DNA of 64,000 nucleotides from Coriobacteriia bacterium (GTDB lineage Bacteria; Actinomycetota; Coriobacteriia; Coriobacteriales; UMGS124), in contig JAGZEG010000003.1 in the NCBI GenBank assembly GCA_018368455.1, positions 62,001 to 126,000 on the forward strand, read 5' to 3'. Both the position numbers and the translations under genes were made by a program. Shown here in pieces: positions 52,472-60,747 of the stretch (its first letter is position 1; every line of letters starts with the position of its first letter). The notes under the pieces were generated by a model. The model worked only from the letters and a program-made list of their open reading frames with translations. It was not told the origin of the DNA and did not search any database.

Positions 52472-53503
52472 ATGGCGACCGAGAAGAAGGACCTGGACTG
52501 GGCCCACCTGACGTTTGACTATCAGCCGACGGACTACAGCTACGTCTGCAACTACAAGAACGGCGCGTGGGAGGAGGGCGGCCTCACGACCGACCACACG
52601 GTCACGCTGTCCGAGTGCGCCGGCATCCTGCACTACTGCCAGGAGGTTTTTGAGGGCCTCAAGGCCTACACGACGAAGGACGGCGACATCGTCTGCTTCC
52701 GTCCCGACATGAACGCCGAGCGCATGTACCACTCGGCCGAGCGCCTCGTCATGCCGCCGTTCCCCCAGGACAAGTTCGTCGAGGCCGTCAAGCAGGTCGT
52801 CAAGGCCAACGCCGCGTGGGTGCCGCCGTTCGGCTCGGGCGCCACGCTCTACGTCCGCCCCATGATGTTCGCGACCGGTGAGGTCATCGGCGTCAAGCCG
52901 GCCTCCGAGTACCAGTTCCGCATCCTCGTTACGCCCGTCGGCCCCTACTTCGGTGGCGGCACCGCTAAGATCTGCGTCTCCGACTACGACCGTGCGGCGC
53001 CTCACGGCACGGGCAACATCAAGGCCGGCCTGAACTACGCCATGAGCTTGTATCCCTACATGCTGGCCCACCAGAACGGCTACGACGAGAACATGTACCT
53101 CGACTCGCAGTCGCGCACGTACGTCGAGGAGACGGGCGGCGCCAACATCCTGTTCGCCAAGGAGGATGGCACGCTCGTCGTTCCCCAGAGCCACACGGAC
53201 TCCATCCTGCCCTCCATCACCCGTCGCTCGCTCATCTACGTCGCCGAGAACATGCTCGGCATGAAGGTTGAGAACCGCCCGGTGAAGTTCGAGGAGGTGC
53301 CCGAGTTCGTCGAGTGCGGCCTGTGCGGCACGGCTGCTGTCATCTCCGCGGTGGGCGAGGTCCATCACGGCGACGAGACCATCGTCTTTAAGAACGGCCA
53401 CGACGAGATGGGCCCGATCATGACGAAGCTCCGCTCGACGCTGACCGGCATCCAGTCCGGCGAGATCGAGGGGCCTGAGGGCTGGGTCGTCAAGATCTGC
53501 TAG
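52472..53503 (+). CDS. ilvE: Branched-chain amino acid aminotransferase
   Basis: PLP enzyme (fold type IV) catalysing the final transamination in Ile, Leu and Val synthesis and the first step of their breakdown. 343 residues. Seen: YCQEVFEGLKAY, YVRPMMFATG, the PLP lysine region GTGNIKAGLNYA, EETGGANILFA and ECGLCGTAAVISAVGE. Start at 52472 with AAGGAG upstream; an ATG at 52442 would add ten unrelated residues. No other branched-chain genes are in the window. Confidence 0.94.
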   Translation: MATEKKDLDWAHLTFDYQPTDYSYVCNYKNGAWEEGGLTTDHTVTLSECAGILHYCQEVFEGLKAYTTKDGDIVCFRPDMNAERMYHSAERLVMPPFPQDKFVEAVKQVVKANAAWVPPFGSGATLYVRPMMFATGEVIGVKPASEYQFRILVTPVGPYFGGGTAKICVSDYDRAAPHGTGNIKAGLNYAMSLYPYMLAHQNGYDENMYLDSQSRTYVEETGGANILFAKEDGTLVVPQSHTDSILPSITRRSLIYVAENMLGMKVENRPVKFEEVPEFVECGLCGTAAVISAVGEVHHGDETIVFKNGHDEMGPIMTKLRSTLTGIQSGEIEGPEGWVVKIC

Positions 53504-53608
53504 AAGCGCTTGCCGAGGCACGCCATCTGCGGCGTTGGATCGGGGCTTACGTAGCGTCAGTACGCTACGCCCCGATCCGCCTTGCATCTGACGCACCTCG
53601 ACAACCGC
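53503..53608. repeat. Structured repeat family 1, copy C
   Basis: Inner arms GGATCGGGGC (53537-53546) and GCCCCGATCC (53569-53578) pair perfectly around ACGTA...TACG. TGCGGCGTT flanks the left and CGCCTTGCATCTG the right. Outer segments GCGCTTGCCGAGG and CCTCGACAACCGC pair with few mismatches. Same plan as copies A and B near 14.7-14.9 kb with wholly different arm sequence. Confidence 0.75.
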
Positions 53609-53609
53609 T

Positions 53610-53715
53610 TATTGTGCTTGTTGCGTTGGGCCGCCCCTCACGTAGCGTCTAGTACGCTACGGGGCGGCCCGCCTTGTATCCGCGGCGTCTCGACAACAGC
53701 TTGCGCCGCGCTGCC
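53610..53715. repeat. Structured repeat family 1, copy D
   Basis: Directly follows copy C. Inner arms GGGCCGCCCC (53628-53637) and GGGGCGGCCC (53661-53670) enclose ACGTA...TACG. Left flank TTGCGTT, right flank CGCCTTGTATC. As at 14.7 kb, the family occurs as a tandem pair. Confidence 0.75.
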
Positions 53716-53828
53716 ACGATGGGCCGTCCTGACGAGGGGCGGCCCATCGTGCGTTTGCGGGCAGGGAGCTTTTCGAGCTCGCTCTTCCTGCCAAGAGTTG
53801 CCCCTTGGGTGGGCGAGTTTTGCGATCG

Positions 53829-54042
53829 TGCTAGGTTTTGTAATTTGGGGCGCTGAATTTGGCCCCGAATTGCGGGCGTGCTAGGTTTGTTGACGCGATC
53901 TTCGGTGTAACCGCGTGGCTTTGTGTCATTTCCGCAGGTCGCGGCATCTCGCCTAGAAGCAGCCTCCCTTTTGAAGGTGCGCAAACCTTGCACAACCGAA
54001 GATCGGGGCCATTTCCGGCGCCTGGTTTTGCAAAACCTGGCA
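53829..54042. repeat. Four-site palindromic element, family 2, copy Y
   Basis: TGCTAGGTTT at 53829 and 53879, AAACCTTGCA at 53983, AAACCTGGCA at 54033. Spacing is 50, 104 and 50 nt, identical to copy X at 24 kb, although much of the intervening sequence differs. It lies in the convergent gap between ilvE and the flavin reductase gene. A further AAACCTGGC at 54144 lies outside the symmetric unit. Confidence 0.8.
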
Positions 54043-54174
54043 GAACCGTCTTTTGGGGACGCCTGGTGCAACGCCGGGTTGCGGGCCACCCGGTGTGGCG
54101 CCAGATCGCGGGCTGTCGGCGCCAACCCCCGTGAGGCACCCGCAAACCTGGCGCGTCGCGAACGCAAACGCAGA

Positions 54175-54229
54175 GCGGCCTCCCGATATCCGGCTCGCAT
54201 GAATGCTGTGTCAAGGATCGGGAGGCCGC
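54175..54229. repeat. Perfect 13-bp inverted repeat
   Basis: GCGGCCTCCCGAT (54175-54187) and ATCGGGAGGCCGC (54217-54229) with a 29-nt loop, between element Y and the reductase terminator. Could be a second terminator for the convergent pair. Confidence 0.55.
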
Positions 54230-54267
54230 CTGTGGTGGCGCGCTGGGGATTGCGCGCCTAAAGAAGT

Positions 54268-54298
54268 GCCGGGAGCCGCTGGGGGCTCGGCTCCCGGC
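54268..54298 (-). terminator. Terminator of the flavin reductase gene
   Basis: GCCGGGAGCCG (54268-54278) and CGGCTCCCGGC (54288-54298) form a perfect 11-bp stem just past the minus-strand stop. On the minus strand it is followed by ACTTCTTT, a weak T tract. Confidence 0.75.
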
Positions 54299-54314
54299 CT
54301 AGCGGGAATGGCTC

Positions 54315-56216
54315 TTAGTTGCCAGCCTCGGCAAGAGCGTTGTCGACGGCCTCGAGGATGGCGCGGCTCGTGACGGTGGCGCCGGCGACGGTATCGACGT
54401 CGGTGCTCTGCGCCTCGACGATGGCCGCGGGCAGCGCGTCGATTGCGTTCGTGCCGATGCCGTCCGTCTCGTGGTGGTCGACGACCTCGACGGAGCTGAT
54501 CGTGCCGTCGGCATACGCGACCTTGACGGTCAGCGGGCCGCCGATGCCGTCGGCCGTGCCCAGGTACTCGCCCTCGGCCGTCTCGACCGTGGCCTCCTCC
54601 CAGGTCGCGACCTTGGGCTCGCCGCTCACGAGCGAGTCCATGACGGCGTCGTCCTTCGCGGCGGCGGCCATGCGGCCCGCGAGGCGACCGAAGGCGCACG
54701 CCTCGCCGAGGTTGCCGCCGGCCTGGTACATGTCGGCGTAGGGGGCGCCCAGCTCACCGGCGCCGAACAGGTGGGGGATCGGCTCGCCCGTCGTGGAGAT
54801 GATGCGCGTCTGCGGGTCGCGCTCGGGGCCACCCTGCGTGTTCGTGTACGTGGGCGAGAGCTCCATGGCGTAGTAGGGGCCGGACTCCGCCAGCGCGTTC
54901 AGCGTCTCGGCGCTGCGGCCGAGCACGACGTCCACGCCGTCGGCGCACGCCTGGTTGTACGTGGCGACCTGGGTCGACAGCGCCTCGGGATCCAGGCCGA
55001 TCATCTCGGCGAGCTGCTCGATCGTGTCTGCCTTCGTGATCCAGCCCTTCTCGACCTCGGCCTCGTTCTGCTCGGACCAGCCGGTGTAGATGGGCGCGTC
55101 GACGCGGGCGGCCTCGTCGAAGATGGCGAAGGCGGGCACGGGCACGTGCATGTGCTTGTGCGTGCCGTGGAAGTCGATGAAGCCGTGGCTCGGCGACTTG
55201 CCCTCGTCGACGAAGCGCGTGCCGTCGCCGCCGACGAAGATGACGCTCTTGGAGCTGAAGCCCGTGCTCACGAGGCTCTGCTGGCCCTGCATGCAGTAGC
55301 CGCAGGCGTTGCCGGTCTCGGGGTTCACGAAGTTCGGGTCGGGGCCGACGCCGTTGCTCATGTGCCACAGGCGCGCGCCGACCTCGATGCCCATGAGGAT
55401 GCCATCGCCCTCGTTGTAGTGGGCTCCCTTGGCGTAGCCGTACGGGACCTGCAGGTAGTCCTGGATCATCTGCATGTTGTTCTCAAAGCCGCCGCAGCAC
55501 AGCACGACGCCGTTGCGGGCGCGCACGTTGATGACCTCGTCGCCGTTGTGGACCTCGGCGCCGTGCACGACGCCCGTGGCGGGATCCTGGATGAGGTGCA
55601 TGACGCGCGACTCGTACCAGACGTCGACGTTCTCCGCCGCGAGGGCGGCGCCGCGGATGACGCGCCAGTTCTGGCCCGTCCAGAACTCGCCGTTGACCGC
55701 GAGCAGGTTCATGGTCTCGCTGCCCTCGTAGTCATACTCGACGAACGGGACCATCTCGACGCTCTCGGCGCCGTGCGACTCGAACCACTCGAGGTTCTTG
55801 GCAAGCTCGACGGCCAGCGCGTCGATCATCTCGTCGGACGGCGTGTTGAAGTCGCCGCGCAGGGCCTTGAGGTACGTGGCCGCCTTCTCCTCGTCACCGG
55901 GGTAGATGGACAGCGTGCCCTGGCCGGCGTAGGGGGCGTTGCCACCCTCGCGGCCGAGCGGGGCCTTCTCGATGAGCAGGACGCTGGCGCCCTCCTCGGA
56001 GGCGGCGACGGCAGCGGAGGCGCCGGCGGGGCCGAAGCCGATGATGACGACGTCGTACTCGTTGTCCCACGCGACGCTTGAGAGGAAGTCGTTGCCGGCC
56101 GCCTCGTCAGCGCGGGCCTGCATGCCGGCAAGCGCCATTGTCCCGGCCGTGCCCACGGCTGCTCCGGCGACAAAACCGCGACGCGTCATTGCATGCTGCT
56201 CTGTGCCATTCATCAT
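54315..56216 (-). CDS. Tat-exported FAD-dependent reductase with C-terminal FMN-binding domain (fumarate/urocanate reductase-like)
   Basis: 633 residues. A twin-arginine signal MTRRGFVAGAAVG (Arg12-13) with an Ala-rich core directs folded export. The FAD-binding-2 domain begins YDVVIIGFGPAGASAAVAA (about 54) and runs to about 530, with the GREGGNAPYAG and APYADMYQAGGN blocks. An FMN-binding domain (about 545-633) ends with DTVAGATVTS, the covalent flavinylation motif. No haem-binding CxxCH is present, so electrons must come from a separate donor, plausibly menaquinol-linked. The electron acceptor cannot be named. Start at 56216 follows AGGGG. Divergent from a LysR gene that probably controls it. 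Confidence 0.88.
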   Translation of the reverse strand: MMNGTEQHAMTRRGFVAGAAVGTAGTMALAGMQARADEAAGNDFLSSVAWDNEYDVVIIGFGPAGASAAVAASEEGASVLLIEKAPLGREGGNAPYAGQGTLSIYPGDEEKAATYLKALRGDFNTPSDEMIDALAVELAKNLEWFESHGAESVEMVPFVEYDYEGSETMNLLAVNGEFWTGQNWRVIRGAALAAENVDVWYESRVMHLIQDPATGVVHGAEVHNGDEVINVRARNGVVLCCGGFENNMQMIQDYLQVPYGYAKGAHYNEGDGILMGIEVGARLWHMSNGVGPDPNFVNPETGNACGYCMQGQQSLVSTGFSSKSVIFVGGDGTRFVDEGKSPSHGFIDFHGTHKHMHVPVPAFAIFDEAARVDAPIYTGWSEQNEAEVEKGWITKADTIEQLAEMIGLDPEALSTQVATYNQACADGVDVVLGRSAETLNALAESGPYYAMELSPTYTNTQGGPERDPQTRIISTTGEPIPHLFGAGELGAPYADMYQAGGNLGEACAFGRLAGRMAAAAKDDAVMDSLVSGEPKVATWEEATVETAEGEYLGTADGIGGPLTVKVAYADGTISSVEVVDHHETDGIGTNAIDALPAAIVEAQSTDVDTVAGATVTSRAILEAVDNALAEAGN

Positions 56217-56290
56217 TATGAGCCCCTTTTCAGTACTTAAATTATCGATCAACGTAATATTGTTTATTGAAATGAACACCTGTGAGACTT

Positions 56291-56315
56291 GGACATGTCC
56301 TGATATGAATCATAT
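56291..56315. promoter_or_regulatory. Paired palindromes in the reductase/LysR divergent region
   Basis: GGACATGTCC (56291-56300) is a perfect 10-bp palindrome. Two bases later ATATGAATCATAT (56303-56315) is a perfect inverted repeat around a central A. They are in the middle of the 227-nt, AT-rich divergent gap, the usual place for a LysR-type operator. Confidence 0.5.
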
Positions 56316-56382
56316 GGTTTATTCTGTTACTGGAAGCGCTAAGAAGCGTACAAAAAGTTGGGCATATTCATCTTAAGGTTTA

Positions 56383-56410
56383 TTGCCAAATGCTTTTGAT
56401 CCCCTACAAT
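56383..56410 (+). promoter_or_regulatory. Putative promoter of the LysR gene
   Basis: TTGCCA (56383-56388), 16-nt spacer, TACAAT (56405-56410); both boxes are close to the sigma-70 consensus. The start codon is 33 nt after the -10 box. Confidence 0.6.
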
Positions 56411-56443
56411 AGAAAAGCTTTATGACCTACAGGGGGAGTGGTC

Positions 56444-57364
56444 ATGAACACTATTCAGTTGAAGTATTTCGAAGCGGCATGCCGATGTGGCAGCTTTACG
56501 AAGGCTGCCCGTGAGACTTCAATTTCCGTACAGGGACTCACGAAATCACTGAGAAGCCTTGAAAAGGAACTGGGTGTTGAACTGTTTCGCCATGAAGGGC
56601 GCAACGCCTGCGTTCCTACGGAGTACGCCGAAGCGCTGCTCCGCTATGTAGAACGAGATACGGCATCGCATTCTGAACTCATGAACGATATCAATCGAAT
56701 TCGGATGCGCAAACTTAACAGGTTGACCGTTTGCTTCGCAATCGGAGTGCTGGGCTATCTTGGCCCTCATTTTATAGATACCTTTTGTGAGCAGAATCCT
56801 GATATTTCTTTAGGTTATACCGATGCTGCGGACTATGCGTGCGATGAAGAGTTGAGGGCAGGGAGATGTGATATCGCCCTGACGCTCGCCCCGTTTGCCA
56901 GTGATTTTGATACGCGTTCAATACATACGACCACGACGAGCTTCTGGGTGAGGAGAGGCGATCCTCTTTTTGGCAGAGAAGTTCTAAAAGCGTCTGACTT
57001 CGTGGGGCGAAGGATAGCTATGCCGGGGCCGGACTTTAAGTGCTACGCGTCTATTATGAGCTCGTTTGAGGGTGTCGCGGGCAGACCTGCTGCGACCTAT
57101 TTTTCGTCCGCGATGTTTTGGCTCTATAACTACACGCTCGAAGGGAATGGACCGGCGTTTGGCGTTGGCCACTTAAAGCGTCTTCCCTTCTTTAATAGCG
57201 ATGGCATGCGTCTCATCCCATTTGAAGATGTAACGTGGGGCTTCGGGGTTTCCACCTTGCGAGGCGCCGAGCTTTCTGATGCTTCTCGTAGATTTTGGAA
57301 TTATTGCCTGAATGCACATGGGTCTCCTAATACCTGGCTGACAGATAAGAGCGGCTCGGCTTAG
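56444..57364 (+). CDS. LysR-family transcriptional regulator
   Basis: 306 residues. Residues 1-60 form the winged helix-turn-helix (LKYFEAACRCGSFTKAAR ... VQGLTKSLRSLEKELGVELF) and the rest an effector-binding domain. Start ATG at 56444 is 5 nt after AGGGGGAG; a GTG six bases earlier overlaps that site. Codon use is less GC-biased than in neighbouring metabolic genes. Divergent orientation and palindromes in the gap suggest control of the flavin reductase gene, with the reductase substrate a likely inducer (inference). Confidence 0.92.
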   Translation: MNTIQLKYFEAACRCGSFTKAARETSISVQGLTKSLRSLEKELGVELFRHEGRNACVPTEYAEALLRYVERDTASHSELMNDINRIRMRKLNRLTVCFAIGVLGYLGPHFIDTFCEQNPDISLGYTDAADYACDEELRAGRCDIALTLAPFASDFDTRSIHTTTTSFWVRRGDPLFGREVLKASDFVGRRIAMPGPDFKCYASIMSSFEGVAGRPAATYFSSAMFWLYNYTLEGNGPAFGVGHLKRLPFFNSDGMRLIPFEDVTWGFGVSTLRGAELSDASRRFWNYCLNAHGSPNTWLTDKSGSA

Positions 57365-57518
57365 ATGGAGCAGGCGTCCAATCGGCTGGCGGGGCGCCTC
57401 GCGCCGACGGGCGTGTCGGTATACTGGCACGAGTTATCGTCGCCATCCGGTGGCCGCGTCCGGTGCGGTCTTGCCATGACGCCCGTGCGCAGCCGCTCGG
57501 GCGAGGGGGAGGTTCTGC

Positions 57519-58796
57519 GTGCTCACGAAGCTGTTCTCGTACACGATGCCCGTTGAGGCCGACGTCGTCGACGCGTTCTGCGCGCTCGCGCACGGGTTTA
57601 CCGACCAGTTCGTCTTCTATGACAAGGACCGTCCCTCGCGCTACCTGGGCATGGGCCGCTGCGTCGCCGTCTCGTCGCTCGGCGAGGTCGAGTATGAGGC
57701 GCAGGGCCCTGCGTCTGTCGCCCCCGTCCTGTTCACGTTCTCGCGTTTCGACGCCGGCAACCCCGCGCCGACCGACGAGCTGTTCGCGTCGTTTCCCAGC
57801 GTGGGCCTCATGGTGCCCGAGGTCGTGCTTATAGAGAACGAGAGCGGGACGTTCCTGCAGGTGAACAGCCTGGGCCCCGTGTATCGTCCCCGCGTCGAAC
57901 GCTTCGTGCGCGCCTGCGAGGCGGCGCCGGCGCGCGTGCGCGTCACCATTCCGTTCTCGCTCGAGCCCGACGACCGCTCCGCATGGGCGGCGCGCGTCGA
58001 GGCCGGCCTGGCTGCCATCGATCAGGGGCGCGTCGGCAAGGTCGTGCTGTCGCGCAGGCAGCGCCTCGTCGCGCAGGCTCCGTTTGACGCGCGCGACCTC
58101 GTCGTCAACCTCATCGACGTGCCTGCCCGGGGCTGCGTCGTGCTCTATCGTTACGCCGACGTTTTCTTCTGCGGGTGCACGCCCGAGCTGCTCGTGCGCA
58201 AGCGCGGCGACGTGGTCGAGAGCATGTGCCTCGCCGGGACGTGTCCCACGAGCCCCGACGCCGCACAGCGCGAGCGCCTTGCCGACGAGCTCCTGCACGA
58301 CGCGAAAAATCTGCGCGAGCACGCGTTCGTCGTCGACTTCGTGCGCCAGGTGTTCGACCGCACGTGCTACGGCGTCGACGTCCCCGCCCATCCGCAGATC
58401 ATGTCGCTGCCCAACGTGCAGCACCTCTGGACGCCCGTGTCGGCGCGCCTGCTCGGCGGGCGCACGCTGCTTGGCCTCGCGGCGCAGCTCGATCCGACGC
58501 CGGCGCTCTCGGGCGCGCCCGTGGGCGAGGCGCTCATGCTCATCCGACAGATCGAGCCGTACGCGCGCGGCCTGTACGGCGGCGCGGCGGGGTTCATGAC
58601 GGCTGACGGCGACGGCGAGCTGCGCGTGGCCCTGCGCACGGGCGTGTTCGACGGACGGCAGGGCTGGGTGTACGCCGGCTGCGGCATCGTTGCCGGCAGC
58701 GACGCGGATAGTGAATACGACGAGATCGGCATGAAGCTGCGCGCCGTCCTGTCGGCCTTCGACGGCGGCGAGGGGGCGGAGGTGCGCCATGGCTAA
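57519..58796 (+). CDS. menF: Isochorismate synthase
   Basis: Isomerises chorismate to isochorismate, the entry step to menaquinone. 425 residues. Seen: GKVVLSRRQRL (catalytic Lys), ESMCLAGTCPTSPD, NLREHAFVVDFV (active-site Glu-His) and YAGCGIVAGSDADSEYDE, all chorismate-binding-enzyme landmarks. The start is a GTG with GGGGGAGG upstream. The 154-nt gap after the LysR gene holds no convincing gene. The 3' end overlaps menD by 8 nt, indicating coupled translation in a men operon. Confidence 0.93.
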   Translation: MLTKLFSYTMPVEADVVDAFCALAHGFTDQFVFYDKDRPSRYLGMGRCVAVSSLGEVEYEAQGPASVAPVLFTFSRFDAGNPAPTDELFASFPSVGLMVPEVVLIENESGTFLQVNSLGPVYRPRVERFVRACEAAPARVRVTIPFSLEPDDRSAWAARVEAGLAAIDQGRVGKVVLSRRQRLVAQAPFDARDLVVNLIDVPARGCVVLYRYADVFFCGCTPELLVRKRGDVVESMCLAGTCPTSPDAAQRERLADELLHDAKNLREHAFVVDFVRQVFDRTCYGVDVPAHPQIMSLPNVQHLWTPVSARLLGGRTLLGLAAQLDPTPALSGAPVGEALMLIRQIEPYARGLYGGAAGFMTADGDGELRVALRTGVFDGRQGWVYAGCGIVAGSDADSEYDEIGMKLRAVLSAFDGGEGAEVRHG

Positions 58797-60747
58797 CCTC
58801 GACTTCGTGACCGGTGAGATGGGTGCGGCGGATGCAAGGCGGGTCGAGGCGACGCGTACCGAGCTACGCGAGCCGCGCCCCAACGCCGCAGATGCCGTGC
58901 CCAGCTCGGCGGCGTCCGCCCTGTGGCTCTCTGCGTTTTTCGACGAGCTCATAGGCCTCGGCGTGCGCGACATCGTCGTAAGCCCTGGCTCGCGCTCGAC
59001 GCCACTCGCCATGGTGGCGCACGCGAGCAGCCTCAACCTCTACGTTGACGTCGACGAGCGGGGGGCGGCGTTCTTCGCACTTGGCCTTGCGAAGGCGAGT
59101 GGCCAGCCGGTCTGCCTCGTCTGCACGTCGGGCACGGCCGTCGCCAACTACTATCCCGCCGTCATGGAGGCGGAGTCGTCTCGCGTGCCGTTGCTGCTCC
59201 TGACAGCCGACCGCCCGCCTCGCCTGTGGGGCTTGGGCGCGCCGCAGACGTGCGACCAGCTCAACGCCTACGGCAGCCACGTGCGCCTGTTTCGCCAGAT
59301 GCCACTGCCGGGGTCGAGCGCGGCGGATATCGCTTTCGCGCGTCAGGCGGCCCTCGAGGCGTACTGCGCCGCGTGCGGCTCGGGTGCGACCGGCACGCCC
59401 CTCCCGATAGGTGATGACTCTCCCACGCTGTACGGCTGCATGGGCACGGCCGGGCCCGTCCAGCTGAACTTCCCGTTCGACAACCCGCTCAAGCCCGACC
59501 TGTCGGTTGACGGCCTGTTCACGGCGGGCCGCTTGACGCGGCTGGGCACGCGCATCGTGAGGCCGCCCGTCGATTTGGCGCCCTCGGATGCAGACCGCCT
59601 GCTCGACCTCATCCTCGCGCACGACACCCTGCTGCTTGCGGGCGAGGGGAGCGCCTCGTGCGAGCGGGACGCGCGCGAGTTGCTCGCGCTGGCGGAGGAG
59701 CTGTCCTTGCCTGTCGTGGCAGACCCGCTTTCCGGTCTGCGCGCCTATGCCGACGACCACCTGCTGAGCGCCTACGACGAGGTGTTCGGGACCGAGGGCC
59801 AGCCACGACCTGGCGTCGGACGTGCGGAGCTCGTCATCCGCTTCGGGCGCTACCCGGTGTCCAAGGCCTGCTTTACGACCGTTTGCGCTCCCGACCCCGC
59901 GACGGGTGACCGGCCGATGCAAATCGTCGTCGACGCCGTGGACACGCGCGACTTCAACGTCGCGACGGATTTCTTCGTCCGCTGCGATCCTCCTACGTTT
60001 GTCGGCGCCCTGCGCTCGGCCCTCCGAGCGCGCCGCAATGCCGGAGACGCCGCGCTCGCGGACGAGAACCTTGCGGCGCAGCGGGCGTTCCTTGCCTCGT
60101 GGCGCACGGCTGACGACACTGCTACCCGACGCTTCACCGCGCGGGCGGACGAGGGCGGCGACGCGTTCGAGGGCGCCTACGTGCGACGCCTGCTCGAGCT
60201 CGCGCCTGAGGGCTCGCTGCTCTGGGCGGCAAGCTCCATGTCCATCCGCGCCGTTGACCAGTTCTATCGCGCCGGCGGACCGAAGGGACTCGCCGTCCTG
60301 TGCAACCGCGGGCTCAACGGCATCGACGGCACGGTTTCGAGTGCCCTGGGCGCGGCGCAGCGCTTCGACCAGACGACGCTGCTCATCGGCGACCTCGCGA
60401 TGCTGCACGACCTCAACGCGCTGCACCTCCAGCGCGAGCTGCTGACGCACCATGGGGGAGAGCGGGCGAAGAGCGTCGTCATCGTGCTGCTGAACAACGC
60501 AGGCGGCGGCATATTCGACTTGCTGCCCCAGCGCTCGGAGGACGACTACTTCGAGCGGCTGTTCCTGACGCCCCAGCACCTGGAGTTCGACCACGCGGCG
60601 GCGACGTTCGGCGTGCCGTATCGTCGGGCGACGTCGGTGGCGGAGTTCTCGCAAGCATACGAGGAGCTGCTCGGCACGCCAGGCATCTCGCTGCTCGAGA
60701 TCCCGTTCCCGATCGCCGGCACGCACGAGCGCTATCGCCATGTCTAG
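58789..60747 (+). CDS. menD: 2-succinyl-5-enolpyruvyl-6-hydroxy-3-cyclohexene-1-carboxylate (SEPHCHC) synthase
   Basis: Thiamine-diphosphate enzyme adding the succinyl semialdehyde unit from 2-oxoglutarate to isochorismate. 652 residues, with about 45 extra at the N-terminus. Seen: DIVVSPGSRSTPLA, the catalytic-Glu VDERGAAFFALG block, the CTSGTAVANYYPAVMEA segment, and the ThDP motif IGDLAMLHDLNAL with VVIVLLNNAGGGIFDLLPQ. It overlaps menF by 8 nt, and its last 8 nt overlap the menH start. Confidence 0.95.
   Translation: MANLDFVTGEMGAADARRVEATRTELREPRPNAADAVPSSAASALWLSAFFDELIGLGVRDIVVSPGSRSTPLAMVAHASSLNLYVDVDERGAAFFALGLAKASGQPVCLVCTSGTAVANYYPAVMEAESSRVPLLLLTADRPPRLWGLGAPQTCDQLNAYGSHVRLFRQMPLPGSSAADIAFARQAALEAYCAACGSGATGTPLPIGDDSPTLYGCMGTAGPVQLNFPFDNPLKPDLSVDGLFTAGRLTRLGTRIVRPPVDLAPSDADRLLDLILAHDTLLLAGEGSASCERDARELLALAEELSLPVVADPLSGLRAYADDHLLSAYDEVFGTEGQPRPGVGRAELVIRFGRYPVSKACFTTVCAPDPATGDRPMQIVVDAVDTRDFNVATDFFVRCDPPTFVGALRSALRARRNAGDAALADENLAAQRAFLASWRTADDTATRRFTARADEGGDAFEGAYVRRLLELAPEGSLLWAASSMSIRAVDQFYRAGGPKGLAVLCNRGLNGIDGTVSSALGAAQRFDQTTLLIGDLAMLHDLNALHLQRELLTHHGGERAKSVVIVLLNNAGGGIFDLLPQRSEDDYFERLFLTPQHLEFDHAAATFGVPYRRATSVAEFSQAYEELLGTPGISLLEIPFPIAGTHERYRHV

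Noticed and set aside
57365..57556. Short frame between the LysR gene and menF
   Set aside because: It begins right after a stop with no ribosome-binding site and overlaps the menF start; the sequence has no protein-like conservation.
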